From assembly GCF_040361195.1 (NCBI RefSeq), contig NZ_APNE01000022.1: a stretch of DNA of 64,000 nt, one strand, 5' to 3'. This stretch comes from Salinisphaera hydrothermalis (GTDB lineage Bacteria > Pseudomonadota > Gammaproteobacteria > Nevskiales > Salinisphaeraceae). The notes under the pieces are model-generated. The model was not told the DNA's origin. It saw nothing but the letters and a program-made list of their open reading frames with translations, and ran no database searches. Shown in pieces: positions 1 through 9,558 of this stretch (position 1 is its first letter; each line of letters opens with the position of its first letter). The position numbers and the translations under genes were made by a program.

Positions 1-55
1 ACCACCGATCAGCCGACTGCGGCTCAACGTGAACAATGTGGTGGGTTTACACACC

Positions 56-146
56 TAGGCCGCAGGCCGTAAGCCGACTCAGCCGACTGCGCCGCCACTC
101 GGGCTTGCCGAGCATGGCGGCTGACGCTTCGCTAATCTGACCTGCG
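56..146. repeat. BIME/REP-like intergenic repeat, copy 1
   Basis: Bases 56-78 match bases 53722-53744 at 22 of 23 positions. The block is followed by a GACGCTTCGCTAATCTGACC-type string that resembles the closing arm of the second copy. It lies downstream of the fruA stop and has no open frame that looks real. It is probably a short dispersed extragenic palindromic repeat; its exact limits are uncertain because the arms have diverged. Confidence 0.4.
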
Positions 147-188
147 ACTGCTCCCCTTAAAGTTTGGAAACAGTCCTCTAGGTCAATC

Positions 189-1955
189 CTAGGCCGCGCT
201 CGACGAATTCAGCCCCAGCGGGTCGGCGGCCGCAGACGGCGCGGCGTCGGCCGCGGGGCGCCGCTTGATGAGCGCATAGAAGCAGCCGGTTACGGCCGAG
301 CCCGCGGCGATAGCGGCTAAATAAAACGCGACATGTGTCACCGCGTGCGGAATCAACAACACGAACAACCCGCCGTGCGGCGCCATCAGCTTGCAACCGA
401 AGTACATGCTCAGGCCCCCTGCTGTCGCCCCGCCAAGCACACAACAAGGAATGACGCGCAGCGGATCCCGGGCGGCAAACGGAATCGCGCCCTCGGTAAT
501 GAAACAAAGCCCGAGCACCACCGCGGCCTTGCCGCCTTCGCGCTCGGTCGCGTCGAACTTGGGCCGCGCGACCAGGCTGGCCAGGCCGAGCCCGAGCGGC
601 GGCACCATGCCGCCGGCCATGATCGCCGCCATCGGCAGATAGGTATGCGTGGACAGCAGCCCCACGCCGAAGGTGTAGGCCGCCTTGTTGATCGGCCCGC
701 CCATGTCGAAACACATCATGCCGCCGAGCAGCAGCCCGAGCAGCACGGCGTCGGTGGACCCCATGGAATTGAGAAATTGCTTGAGCGCTTCCAGGATCGC
801 CGCCACCGGCGTACCGATCACATAGATCATGATGAGTCCGGTGGCCAGACTCGAAAGCAACGGAATGATCAAAATCGGCTTGAGCGACTGGATGCTCGCC
901 GGCAACGGCACGTAGCGTTTGACCGCCAGCGCGGCATAGCCGGCCAGGAAGCCGGCGATGATGCCGCCAATAAAGCCGGCGCCGAGATCGGTCGCCAGCC
1001 AGCCGCCAATGAACCCCGGCGTCAGGCCGGGCCGATCGGCAATCGAGTAGGCGATATAACCGGCCAGCACCGGCACCATCAGCTTGAACGCCGAGCCGGC
1101 CCCGATCTGCATCAGGGCAGCCGCGAAGCTGCCCTTCTGATCGGCGGCGTGGATGCCAAACACGAACGACAGCGCGATGCACAGCCCGCCGGCGACCACC
1201 ATCGGCAGCATGAAGGACACGCCGGTCAGCAGATGCTTGTAGACGCCGCGATCCTTGATGCTGCCCTTGGATTTCGCGGCCGACGGGCCGTAACGGGTGA
1301 CCTCGTCCGATTCCACCTCGGCCTCGGCGAGCGCGGCCTCGATGGTCGCTTTGGCGCGCTTCAACGCGGCCCCGGTCGAGGCGCGATAGATCCGCTTGCC
1401 GGCAAACCGCGAGTCGTCGACCTCGATATCGCAGGCGAGCAGCACCACGTCGGCGGCCGCGATCTCTTCCTCGGTGAGGGCATCCTGCGCACCGACCGAG
1501 CCCTGGGTCTCGATGCGCACCTCGTGGCCCATCGCGCGCCCGGCTTCGGTCAAGGCCTCCGCAGCCATGAACGTATGCGCCACGCCGGTCGGGCAGGCCG
1601 TTACACCGACGATGCGCGCGCCCTGGGCGGGCACATCGTCGGCTTCGGTGTCGGCTTGCGGGGCCGGATCGTCGGCCGGGTCGTACGGCCGCGCCGATGT
1701 CTGCGCCGTCTCGATCACCTGATCTGGGTCAGCCAGGGCATCGGCCATCTCGGCCCGATACAGCGGCTGGCCGGCATAGCACGTCAGGTCGACCGGCGCG
1801 CTCGCCGCGACGATGACGAGTTCGCTCGAACGCGTGTCCTCGGCATCGAACACCGCGGTGTGCCCGAGGCGTTCGGCGGCCCGCGCCAATCGCTGGGCGG
1901 CCAGCCAGGACGTGGTACGCCCGCCGGGGCAAGCCGTGACAATAGTGATGTTCAT
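189..1955 (-). CDS. fruA: PTS fructose transporter, EIIB'BC (FruA)
   Basis: This is the membrane permease of the fructose phosphotransferase system; it imports fructose as fructose 1-phosphate. The 588-residue product has the expected order. A degenerate IIB' copy lies at about 1-100. The active IIB domain follows, with the phosphorylated cysteine in VTACPTGVAHT (Cys121). The IIC membrane domain runs from about 240 to 575 and has several hydrophobic helices. The start is ATG at 1955 because a GAGGAG ribosome site sits just upstream and the protein then begins MNITIVTACP, as the family does; the frame stays open upstream but that part looks non-coding. It is the last gene of fruB-fruK-fruA, 64 bp after fruK. 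Family and role are clear. Confidence 0.95.
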   Translation of the reverse strand: MNITIVTACPGGRTTSWLAAQRLARAAERLGHTAVFDAEDTRSSELVIVAASAPVDLTCYAGQPLYRAEMADALADPDQVIETAQTSARPYDPADDPAPQADTEADDVPAQGARIVGVTACPTGVAHTFMAAEALTEAGRAMGHEVRIETQGSVGAQDALTEEEIAAADVVLLACDIEVDDSRFAGKRIYRASTGAALKRAKATIEAALAEAEVESDEVTRYGPSAAKSKGSIKDRGVYKHLLTGVSFMLPMVVAGGLCIALSFVFGIHAADQKGSFAAALMQIGAGSAFKLMVPVLAGYIAYSIADRPGLTPGFIGGWLATDLGAGFIGGIIAGFLAGYAALAVKRYVPLPASIQSLKPILIIPLLSSLATGLIMIYVIGTPVAAILEALKQFLNSMGSTDAVLLGLLLGGMMCFDMGGPINKAAYTFGVGLLSTHTYLPMAAIMAGGMVPPLGLGLASLVARPKFDATEREGGKAAVVLGLCFITEGAIPFAARDPLRVIPCCVLGGATAGGLSMYFGCKLMAPHGGLFVLLIPHAVTHVAFYLAAIAAGSAVTGCFYALIKRRPAADAAPSAAADPLGLNSSSAA

Positions 1956-2019
1956 CCTCGACTCCTCGGCAACACGCGCCGGCCGTTTCGGCCGCCACGC
2001 CTCGCCTGGCAATAGCTCT

Positions 2020-2976
2020 TTATTCCACCGCGGCCTCGACCGCGACGGGGTATACCGTCACCGCCCGAAGCAAAGATTCGAAGGCCGGCGTATCCGAGCG
2101 TCCGACGCCGATCCGTGTAACCGCATCGGCCGACAGCGCGACCGCAAAAGCCAGCGTCCGGGCGTCGGTCCAGCCCGACAGCCGGCCGTGCATCAGCCCG
2201 GCCACCAGCGTGTCGCCGGCACAGACCGTGCTCTCGACCGGCACCTCGGGTGCACGCGCGGCCAGCCCATCCGAGCCGGCGAGCCAGAGCACACCGTCGG
2301 CGCCGCGCGAGATGGCCACCTCGGCCACGCCGCGCCCCTGTAATTCGCGTCCTGCGGCCAGCAGACCCGCGTCGCAGCCGAGCGACCGACCGACGCAGGC
2401 GGCCAGCTCGGCTTCGTTGGGCTTGATCAATACCGGCGCCAACGCCAGCCCGGTCTCGAGCGCCGCACCGCTGGCATCCAGCCATAGCGGGATCCCGGCC
2501 TCACGCAACGGCGCGAGCGCGCGCTCGAGCATCGGCGCGGTGAGCCCCGGAGGCCAGCTACCCGCCATGAGCACCGCGTCCGGCGGCGCGCTGGCGATCG
2601 CGGCCAGTTCATCGGCCAGCCGCGAAACATCGGCGTCACCGACCGTCGCCCCCGGGGCGTTGATGTCGGTGACCCGACTATCGGCTTCGGCCAGTTTGAC
2701 GTTGGTCCGCGTCTCGCCGGCCACGCGCACGAAACGATCCGTCACGCCCCAGTCGGCGAACGCGGCCTCGAACACCGCCGCATTGCCGGCGCCGAGAAAC
2801 CCCGTCACCGACACCTCGTGGCCGTGTGCGGCGAGCACGCGCGCCACATTGTTGCCCTTGCCGGCCGCAGTCGTGCGGCATGCGCTCGCGCGATTGACCT
2901 CGCCGGGCGCCAGCCGCGCCAGCCCGATGGACAGATCCAGCGCCGGATTGAGCGTGATGGTTAGAACACGCGCCAT
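2020..2976 (-). CDS. fruK: 1-phosphofructokinase (FruK)
   Basis: FruK phosphorylates fructose 1-phosphate to fructose 1,6-bisphosphate in the cytoplasm. The 318-residue protein is a PfkB-family sugar kinase of normal length. The N-terminal substrate motif MARVLTITLNPALDLS is present, as are the GKGNNVARVL segment (40-48) and the C-terminal VCAGDTLVAG signature, whose Asp255 is the predicted catalytic base. The start codon overlaps the fruB stop by one base (TAATG), so translation is probably coupled to fruB. The frame is open well upstream inside fruB, but the conserved N-terminus fixes the start. Confidence 0.95.
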   Translation of the reverse strand: MARVLTITLNPALDLSIGLARLAPGEVNRASACRTTAAGKGNNVARVLAAHGHEVSVTGFLGAGNAAVFEAAFADWGVTDRFVRVAGETRTNVKLAEADSRVTDINAPGATVGDADVSRLADELAAIASAPPDAVLMAGSWPPGLTAPMLERALAPLREAGIPLWLDASGAALETGLALAPVLIKPNEAELAACVGRSLGCDAGLLAAGRELQGRGVAEVAISRGADGVLWLAGSDGLAARAPEVPVESTVCAGDTLVAGLMHGRLSGWTDARTLAFAVALSADAVTRIGVGRSDTPAFESLLRAVTVYPVAVEAAVE

Positions 2977-5849
2977 TACTGCTCGGCCTCGACGGCTTCG
3001 CGAACCTCGGCGGCCGTGGCCAGCGACAACAACGCTTCGGCGCGGGTGGACACCTCGGCCTGCGACAACCGCCGGATGCGCGCCTTGACCAGCGGCACCT
3101 GGCGTGCGTTGACCGACAGCTCGTGTACGCCAAGCCCCACGAGCACGCCGACTGCCTGGGCGTCGCTGGCCAGTTCGCCGCACACGCCCACCCAGCATCC
3201 GTGCGCCTCGGCGGCCGCCACTGTCATCAGAATCAGCCGCAGCACCGCCGGATGCAGACCGTCGGCTTGGCCCGACAGGCGCGGATGCCCGCGGTCGATC
3301 GCCAGGGTGTACTGGGTGAGATCGTTGGTACCGATGGAGAAGAAATCCACATGCGGCGCCAGCGTTTCCGCCAGCAGCGCACAGGACGGCACCTCGACCA
3401 TCACGCCGAGCTGGACGTCGACCCCGTCGAACTCCTGAACCACGCGATCGTAGATGGCCTTGGCCTGATGGAACTCGGCCACGTCCTTGACCATGGGGAA
3501 CATGATGCGCAGCGGGCGTCCCTCCGAGGCCGTAATCAACGCGCGCATCTGAGTTTCCAGAACTTGCGGCCGGTTGAGCGCCAGCCGGATGCCGCGCAAA
3601 CCAAGAAACGGATTGTCCTCGGGCGGCACCGGCCAGTAATCCAGCGGTTTGTCACCGCCGACGTCCAGCGTGCGTGCCACCAGCGGGCGGCCCGGCCCGA
3701 GCGCCTCGAAGGCCCGCTTGTATTCGGTGACCTGGGTATCCAGATCGGGCGCGGCCGGATGCGCCATGAAGATGAATTCCGTCCGCAGCAGTCCGACGCC
3801 TTCGGCCCCGCGCTCGACCGCATCGGCGGCATGCGAGGTATTGCCGAGGTTGGCCCCGACCTCGATCCGGACGTTATCGGTGGTCACCGCCGGCTCGAAG
3901 CGGGCCGTGAAGGCTTCGGCCTCCAGCTCGGCGCGCTCGGCGATCGCCCGGTTGGCCCGGGCGCGGCGGTCGTCCGAGGGTTGCGGTACAACGCGACCGC
4001 GCTCGCCGTCGATGATCATGTCGATGCCGTCGGCCAAAGACAGCACGCTCTCGCCGGCGCCGACCACGGCTGGAATACCGAGGCTGCGCGCCAGAATGGC
4101 GCTGTGCGAGGTCGCCCCGCCCTTGGCCGTGAGCAAACCGCGCACGCGCTGGGTATCGAGCTGGGCCACATCGGACGGGCCGATATCCTCGGCCACTAGA
4201 ATATAAGGATGATCGGGCGGCTCCGGCATGGACACGCCGCACAGACGACCCAGCACGCGCCGACCGACATCGCGCAGGTCGGCAGCCCGCTCGGCCAGGA
4301 TCCGATCGGCCAGTGCAGCCTGGGCCCGGGCGGAGGCATCGATCGCCTGCCACCAGCCGGCTTCCGCCGAAGCGCCTTCGTTGATCGCCTCGACCGCGGC
4401 CTCGCGCAGCTCGGGGTCGCGCAGCATCTCTTCATGCATCGACAGGATTTCGGCCATGTCGCCGCCGTCGGCGGCCTGGATCAGCTCGGTGAGCTGGCCG
4501 TAGGCTTCGCGAATGGCGGCGTCGAGCCGTTTGCGTTCGCTGATCGAGTCGTCGGACGTATCGGCATAGTTGAATTCGGGCAGCCGCAGCACGAACACCG
4601 GCGCGATCGCCATGCCGGGCGAGGCCGCCACGGCGTCCAGCGCGGTATCAGCCGCCGGCGCCGGCGCATAAACACGCGGCTCGGTCTTGTTGCGCGAAGG
4701 CCGGGCTTCGCTGGTGTCTTCCAGCGGCAGCACATCCTCACCGAGGCCACTGCGGACTGCGTTGCCGATGGCTTCCAACGCGGTCGCCGCGCCCTCGCCT
4801 TCGGCCGAGAACACCAGCATCTGGCCTCGCCGCGCGCCCAGCCCGATCACCTTGGTCAGGCTCGCCGCCGAGACGGCGTCGGCGCCGCCGGATTCCAGCC
4901 GGACGCGGATCGGCAGCCGCTGCTCCCGCGCGATCTGCACCAGATTCTTGGCCGGGCGGGCATGCAGGCCATGGGCGTTGCGCACGCGCACCCGCAGCAC
5001 CTCGGCGCCAGCGGACTCGCCCGCGAGCCGGCCGATCAGCTGACCGGTATCGAGCTGAGCCAGACGAGGCGCCTCGCCGGATTCCAGCACGCCAAGCACG
5101 CGTTCGAGCAGACCGCGCGTGACGTCGTCGGCCGCCTCGTCGGCATGCGGCAGGCGTGCCAGTACGAACACCGCCGCGGCATCGCCGACCTCGGCCGGCG
5201 TGGCAACGCCGAGTGCCGGCTGGGTGACGTCAGCACTGCCTTCGACGAGCCATAGCTTGTCGCCCAGCGATACCGGCGTCTGGCCCATGATCTGGCCAAT
5301 GAAACCGGCGCCGGCGACGCCGGCCTCGTACAGCCGCGTGGCCGCCACCGCGGCCAGTCCTTCGCGCGAGGCGACCGGCACGCGCGCGGCCACCGTGGCC
5401 CGGTCGAGTCGGGCCTGGACCGGCGCCCGCGATAGCAGCGCGATGATGTCGGCGGCGTTGTCGGCCGCGGCCAGGCCTTCCGCCACGCCCGGCGCATCGA
5501 GCACATGCGTGAGCCGTCGCAGGATATCCAGATGTTCGTCGTTGGCGGCCGCGATGGTGATGATCAGCGACACCCGATTGCCGTCGTGCCACTCCAGCCC
5601 GTCCGGGTACTGCAACAGACGCAGCCCGGTGGTCTTGACGTAGTTGCGCGAGGCCGGCGTACCGTGCGGGATCGCGATGCCGTTGCCCAGGTAGGTCGAG
5701 CCTTCGCTCTCCCGCTGGAACAGCGATTGGCCATAGGCCGGATCCACAAGACCGGCCCGGGTCAGCGCCGAGCCGGCCTGAGTCAGCGCATCGCGCCAGT
5801 CATCGGCGGATTGATCGAGCAGAACGGCGTCGGAAGTGAGTTCGAGCAT
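2976..5849 (-). CDS. fruB: PTS fructose multiphosphoryl transfer protein EIIA-HPr-EI (FruB)
   Basis: This soluble fusion passes phosphate from PEP to FruA. The 957-residue chain contains an EIIA-Fru domain (1-145, phosphohistidine His62 in IAIPHGTP) and a middle linker or degenerate domain (150-285). An HPr domain follows (His296 in NAHGLHARPA). The C-terminal enzyme I has its phosphohistidine at His582 in GGATSHSAILAR and a VGVCGELASD motif near 890. Having EI and HPr on the same chain means this operon can run without separate ptsH/ptsI. ATG 5849 is chosen for its CGGAG site and because MLELTSDAVLLD starts the EIIA fold. It is the first gene of the operon, divergent from the Cra-like regulator. 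Confidence 0.95.
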   Translation of the reverse strand: MLELTSDAVLLDQSADDWRDALTQAGSALTRAGLVDPAYGQSLFQRESEGSTYLGNGIAIPHGTPASRNYVKTTGLRLLQYPDGLEWHDGNRVSLIITIAAANDEHLDILRRLTHVLDAPGVAEGLAAADNAADIIALLSRAPVQARLDRATVAARVPVASREGLAAVAATRLYEAGVAGAGFIGQIMGQTPVSLGDKLWLVEGSADVTQPALGVATPAEVGDAAAVFVLARLPHADEAADDVTRGLLERVLGVLESGEAPRLAQLDTGQLIGRLAGESAGAEVLRVRVRNAHGLHARPAKNLVQIAREQRLPIRVRLESGGADAVSAASLTKVIGLGARRGQMLVFSAEGEGAATALEAIGNAVRSGLGEDVLPLEDTSEARPSRNKTEPRVYAPAPAADTALDAVAASPGMAIAPVFVLRLPEFNYADTSDDSISERKRLDAAIREAYGQLTELIQAADGGDMAEILSMHEEMLRDPELREAAVEAINEGASAEAGWWQAIDASARAQAALADRILAERAADLRDVGRRVLGRLCGVSMPEPPDHPYILVAEDIGPSDVAQLDTQRVRGLLTAKGGATSHSAILARSLGIPAVVGAGESVLSLADGIDMIIDGERGRVVPQPSDDRRARANRAIAERAELEAEAFTARFEPAVTTDNVRIEVGANLGNTSHAADAVERGAEGVGLLRTEFIFMAHPAAPDLDTQVTEYKRAFEALGPGRPLVARTLDVGGDKPLDYWPVPPEDNPFLGLRGIRLALNRPQVLETQMRALITASEGRPLRIMFPMVKDVAEFHQAKAIYDRVVQEFDGVDVQLGVMVEVPSCALLAETLAPHVDFFSIGTNDLTQYTLAIDRGHPRLSGQADGLHPAVLRLILMTVAAAEAHGCWVGVCGELASDAQAVGVLVGLGVHELSVNARQVPLVKARIRRLSQAEVSTRAEALLSLATAAEVREAVEAEQ

Positions 5850-5928
5850 GACAACTCCGGAAACGGGTCGAGCCGCAAGCGGCATACAACGTGGCGGCGT
5901 GCCCGAGATATGCGCCGATCGGCGCATG

Positions 5929-5942
5929 GCTGAATCGTGTCA
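5929..5942. promoter_or_regulatory. candidate Cra/FruR operator upstream of fruB
   Basis: GCTGAATCGTGTCA matches 13 of 14 positions of the published Cra consensus RSTGAAWCSNTHHW. It lies 80 bp upstream of fruB in the divergent fruB-cra interval. A second half-site-like TGAAATCG occurs at 5963-5970. Location and match suggest repression of fruBKA relieved by fructose 1-phosphate; this is inferred from the family. Confidence 0.5.
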
Positions 5943-5987
5943 CCGCGATTACAGTCGTATGCTGAAATCGCTCGCACGAGGAATCAA

Positions 5988-6032
5988 GTGAAAACCCCGC
6001 GCTTCAGACAAAAGTCTGACACACCGACATGA
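5988..6032 (+). CDS. possible 14-codon leader peptide of cra
   Basis: A GTG codon at 5988 follows a good ribosome site (GAGG at 5978-5981, six-base spacing). It opens a 14-codon frame, MKTPRFRQKSDTPT, whose TGA overlaps the ATG of the regulator (ATGA). The regulator itself has no recognisable Shine-Dalgarno sequence, so it may depend on ribosomes terminating this short frame. No homologue is known to me and the frame could be chance. Confidence 0.35.
   Translation: MKTPRFRQKSDTPT
6004..6019. promoter_or_regulatory. perfect 16-bp inverted repeat just before the cra start
   Basis: TCAGAC-AAAA-GTCTGA is a perfect six-base-arm palindrome ending nine bases before the cra ATG. It could be an operator for autoregulation or an RNA hairpin over the translation start. 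It does not resemble the Cra consensus. Confidence 0.4.
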
Positions 6033-7066
6033 GTGCCCGTACGCTTGCCGACATCGCCCGGCTGGCCGGCGTATCGCGCACCACGGCCAGCTATGTGATC
6101 AACGGTCAGGCCGAGGCGCGACGCATCAGCCCGGCCACGGTCGAGCGCGTCGAGGCCGTGGTGGCCGCCCATCATTTTCAGGTGGACGCGCGTGCCGCGG
6201 CGCTGCGACGGGGCGAGACCCGCACGCTCGGCCTGGTGGTGCCCGATCTGGAAAACGCCAGCTACGCGCGGCTCGCCAAACGCATCGAGCGCGGCGCGCG
6301 TCAGGCCGGCTACCAAGTCATCATCGTTGGCTCCGACGACGACCCGCTCACCGAACGCAGCCTGGTCAACGCGTTACGCGCCCGGCGCTGCGACGGACTG
6401 ATCGTCGCCTCGTGCCTGCAGCGCGACGACGAATTCTACGACGACATCACCCAGGGCGGCCTGCCGGTGATCGGGCTGGACCGCCCCCTCGACGAAACCC
6501 GCTTTCGCAGCGTCGCCTCGAGCAACACCGAGGCCGCTCGGCAGCTCACGGCGTCGGTGCTGACCCGCGAAACCCGTACCCTGTTATGGTTGGACGCGGT
6601 ACCGGGGCTATCGATCACCGAGCGTCGGCGCCACGGCTTTCGGGCCGCCGTGGCCGAACATGGCGGCGAATGTCGCGCCGATATCCGTACCGCCGACGCG
6701 TACGACCGGGCCAGCGGCGCCCGGCTACTGGCGGACTATCTGGCCGAACACCCCATGCCCGACGCGCTGCTCACCGCCGCCTATCCGCTGTTGGACGGTG
6801 CGCTCGACGTGCTTCTGGCCGAGAACGCCCCCGCGCGCGGGCTGCCGCGCGCCGGCACCTTCGGCGACGACCGCGTGCTCGACTTCCTGCCCATGGCGGT
6901 CAACTCGTTGCCGCAACAGCACGACCGGATCGCCGAAATCGCCCTCGACCGCATGTGGTCGGCGCTCGGCGGCGAAGGCACACCCGGACACGATCGAGTG
7001 CAACGAATCCTGAAATGTCGCACCCGCCCTGTTCCATCAGGCGGGAAAAAAGTTCCAAATCCGTGA
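6029..7066 (+). CDS. fruR: LacI-family fructose operon regulator (Cra/FruR-like)
   Basis: The 345-residue protein is a LacI/GalR-type repressor. The N-terminal helix-turn-helix (about 5-25, LADIARLAGVSRTTASYV) is nearly that of Cra/FruR, including the hinge-helix region near residue 50. The rest (60-330) is a periplasmic-binding-protein-like effector domain. Divergent placement next to fruBKA supports local control of fructose uptake, with fructose 1-phosphate the expected inducer from the family. The ATG overlaps the stop of a possible leader peptide (ATGA). Whether it is a global Cra or a local FruR cannot be told here. Confidence 0.9.
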   Translation: MSARTLADIARLAGVSRTTASYVINGQAEARRISPATVERVEAVVAAHHFQVDARAAALRRGETRTLGLVVPDLENASYARLAKRIERGARQAGYQVIIVGSDDDPLTERSLVNALRARRCDGLIVASCLQRDDEFYDDITQGGLPVIGLDRPLDETRFRSVASSNTEAARQLTASVLTRETRTLLWLDAVPGLSITERRRHGFRAAVAEHGGECRADIRTADAYDRASGARLLADYLAEHPMPDALLTAAYPLLDGALDVLLAENAPARGLPRAGTFGDDRVLDFLPMAVNSLPQQHDRIAEIALDRMWSALGGEGTPGHDRVQRILKCRTRPVPSGGKKVPNP

Positions 7067-7181
7067 GACATTAGTATTAGTTGCGCCCTACAGCGATGTG
7101 CAGGATCGCTCATCGCGGATATTTTATAAGTACCTACGATCTTTCTCATTTCCCCCACACATTCAATCAAGGAGATTCGAT

Positions 7182-8615
7182 ATGGCCGGTGCATCTGGTC
7201 CTGTCTCGTCGACATCCAAGTCGGCGCCCGACGCCGTCGCCCACGCCGACATCGTTCCGATGGTCTGGCTCTCCTGCGGCCTCGCCGCCCTCGCCGGGCT
7301 GTTGTTCGGCATGGACATCGGCGTCATTTCCGGCGCCTTGCCGTTCATCAAAAAGGATTTCAACCTGTCCTCCGCCATGGAAGGCTGGATCGTCTCGTCG
7401 ATGATGGTCGGCGCAGCCATCGGCGCCCTGTCGGCCGGTTCGATTTCCAAGAGCATGGGCCGTAAGCGGGCCCTGCTGGCCTCGGCGCTGCTGTTCATCG
7501 TCGGCGCGCTCGTCTGCGTGGTCGCCACCGGCCCGACCATGCTGTGGATCGGCCGTATCCTGCTGGGCCTGGCGGTGGGCGTGGCCTCGTTCACGGCGCC
7601 GCTGTATCTGTCCGAGGTCACGCCCGAGCGTATTCGCGGCACCACGATTTCGTTCTACCAGCTGATGGTGACGGTGGGCATTCTCGCCGCGTTCGTCTCC
7701 AATGCCGCGTTCTCCTATATCGAAAGCTGGCGCTGGATGTTCGGCGTGCTGGCGATTCCGGCCGTGTTGCTGTTCTTCGGCGCCCTGTCGGTGCCCAACA
7801 GCCCGCGCTGGCTCGCCGCCAAGGATCGCTTCGACGAGGCCCGTGACGTGCTATCCAAGCTGCGCGGCACCTCGGAGGAAGTCGAGTACGAAATGGGCGA
7901 GATCCAGGAAGCGCTCGAGTCCGAAGCCGATTCCCAGGGGTTTCAGATGTTCAAGAACAACCCGAACTTCCGTCGTTCGGTATTCCTGGGCGTCGCGCTT
8001 CAGCTCGTGCAGCAGTTCACCGGCATGAACGTGATCATGTACTACGCCCCGCAGATCTTTCAGGCCTCGGGCTTTCAGGGTACTTCGGCCAGCCTGTGGG
8101 CGACCGTGGTGACCGGCCTGACCAACGTGCTGGCCACCTTCATCGCCATCGCACTGATCGACCGCGCCGGCCGCAAGCCGATTCTGTACGCCGGCTTCCT
8201 GATGATGGCCGCCACGATGGCGGTGTTGAGCTACGTGCTGCACGTCGGCGCCACCACCACCGTGCTGCAGTACACCGGCATGGCCATGGTGCTGCTGTTC
8301 GTGGTCGGCTTCGCCATGTCCGCCGGCCCGCTGATCTGGACGCTGTGTGCCGAGATCCAGCCCCTGCAGGGCCGCGACTTCGGCATCGGCGCCTCGACCG
8401 GTGCCAACTGGATCGGCAACTTCTGCATCGGCTTTTTCTTCCCGATCATGTTCGAAGGCATCGGCGGCGCCTGGACCTTTGGCCTGCTGGCCGCGGTCAA
8501 CGCGCTGTTCATCTTCTTCACACTCAAGTACGTGCCCGAAACCAAGGGCATCTCGCTCGAGAAGATCGAAAGAAACCTGCTGGCAGGCAAGGCGCTTCGT
8601 GCCATCGGTGTGTAG
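7182..8615 (+). CDS. MFS sugar:H+ symporter (GalP/XylE family)
   Basis: A 477-residue, 12-helix major facilitator of the sugar porter family, the length of E. coli GalP. Family signatures are visible: the first-helix segment AGLLFGMDIGVISGALPF, GRKRALL after helix 2, PLYLSEVTPERIRGT (PESPR-type loop), QQFTGMNVIMYYAPQIF in helix 7 and VPETKG at the end. It should import a hexose or pentose with a proton; the substrate is not fixed by sequence, but the fructose genes next door make a hexose plausible. ATG 7182 has an AAGGAG ribosome site; the open frame extends upstream without family similarity. A strong terminator follows. Confidence 0.88.
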   Translation: MAGASGPVSSTSKSAPDAVAHADIVPMVWLSCGLAALAGLLFGMDIGVISGALPFIKKDFNLSSAMEGWIVSSMMVGAAIGALSAGSISKSMGRKRALLASALLFIVGALVCVVATGPTMLWIGRILLGLAVGVASFTAPLYLSEVTPERIRGTTISFYQLMVTVGILAAFVSNAAFSYIESWRWMFGVLAIPAVLLFFGALSVPNSPRWLAAKDRFDEARDVLSKLRGTSEEVEYEMGEIQEALESEADSQGFQMFKNNPNFRRSVFLGVALQLVQQFTGMNVIMYYAPQIFQASGFQGTSASLWATVVTGLTNVLATFIAIALIDRAGRKPILYAGFLMMAATMAVLSYVLHVGATTTVLQYTGMAMVLLFVVGFAMSAGPLIWTLCAEIQPLQGRDFGIGASTGANWIGNFCIGFFFPIMFEGIGGAWTFGLLAAVNALFIFFTLKYVPETKGISLEKIERNLLAGKALRAIGV

Positions 8616-8638
8616 TAAACTGTTGGCATGACCAACTT

Positions 8639-8670
8639 AACGACCGGCCTTTGGGCCGGTCGTTTTGTTT
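8639..8670 (+). terminator. Rho-independent terminator
   Basis: AACGACCGGCC and GGCCGGTCGTT form a perfect 11-bp stem with a TTTG loop, followed by TTGTTT. It sits 24 bases after the symporter stop. Confidence 0.88.
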
Positions 8671-8739
8671 GTGCCGAACGAATAACGGGTCGGCCCGTCC
8701 GCCGACAGGGCCGGTCACGTCCCAATACGGGGTTCTGAC

Positions 8740-9558
8740 ATGAGTAATGCCTGGGATCGTGCTTACGACAATCGCGCCGCCGTGACCGACGCCGAAGACT
8801 GGCTCGCGGCTTGGGAACATGATGCCGATGCCTTTCGTGCGCAGCTTGGCGAGAATCAACCCGCCGAACGCACCTACGGCGTCGACGCTCGCGAAGTCTT
8901 CGACCTGTTCGAACCGGACGGCGACGCCGCGGGCACGCTCATCTTCGTTCATGGCGGCTACTGGCGTGCGCTGTCGCGCGAGCTCAATCATCAGTTCGCC
9001 GCGGGCGCGCTGGCCCGAAATTGGCGGGTTGCGTTCATCGAATATCCGCTATGCCCGGATGTGACACTGGAGTCGCTGGCCGACGCCGTGATTGCCGGCA
9101 TTCATGCCGTGGCCGGCGAAGTGGACGGCCCGCTCGTACTCGCCGGCCACTCCGCCGGCGGGCATCTCGTGACGCATGCCGTCACGGCCCACAGCGGCCT
9201 GTTGGCTTCGGCCCGCCGCCGCATTCGCCGCGTCATCTCCATCTCCGGGCTGCACGACCTGCGCCCGATCGTCGCGACCACCGATATCAACGGCACGCTC
9301 GGGCTTTCGGAACATCGCGCCACAGTCGCCTCTCCGGCATTGCAATCGCCGAACCTCGACGGCGATCTGATCTGCGTGGTGGGCGGCGACGAACTGCCCG
9401 AACTCAAACGTCAGACGTATTTGCTGGCCAATATCTGGACCGGCCTGGGCGTCACCGCCCGTGCGGTGGAACTGGCCGGCGAGCATCATTTTTCCGTGCT
9501 GGAAGGCCTGCGCTCGCCGGCCACGGCGCTGACCCGATGGGCGACGCCGTCCGATTGA
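8740..9558 (+). CDS. alpha/beta hydrolase, kynurenine formamidase-like
   Basis: The 272-residue protein has the esterase/lipase-like alpha/beta hydrolase fold. It carries the oxyanion motif HGGYW (about 71-75), the nucleophile elbow GHSAGGHL and a late histidine in GEHHFSVLEG. The HGGYW variant is characteristic of arylformamidase-like enzymes (N-formylkynurenine hydrolysis), but no other tryptophan-degradation gene is nearby, so the substrate is open. It is probably a single-gene unit, isolated by the terminator upstream and a 447-bp gap downstream. Confidence 0.75.
   Translation: MSNAWDRAYDNRAAVTDAEDWLAAWEHDADAFRAQLGENQPAERTYGVDAREVFDLFEPDGDAAGTLIFVHGGYWRALSRELNHQFAAGALARNWRVAFIEYPLCPDVTLESLADAVIAGIHAVAGEVDGPLVLAGHSAGGHLVTHAVTAHSGLLASARRRIRRVISISGLHDLRPIVATTDINGTLGLSEHRATVASPALQSPNLDGDLICVVGGDELPELKRQTYLLANIWTGLGVTARAVELAGEHHFSVLEGLRSPATALTRWATPSD

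Noticed and set aside
6004..6019. Cra-binding site
   Set aside because: The palindrome TCAGAC-AAAA-GTCTGA lacks the TGAAWCG core, so it is reported only as an unexplained inverted repeat.
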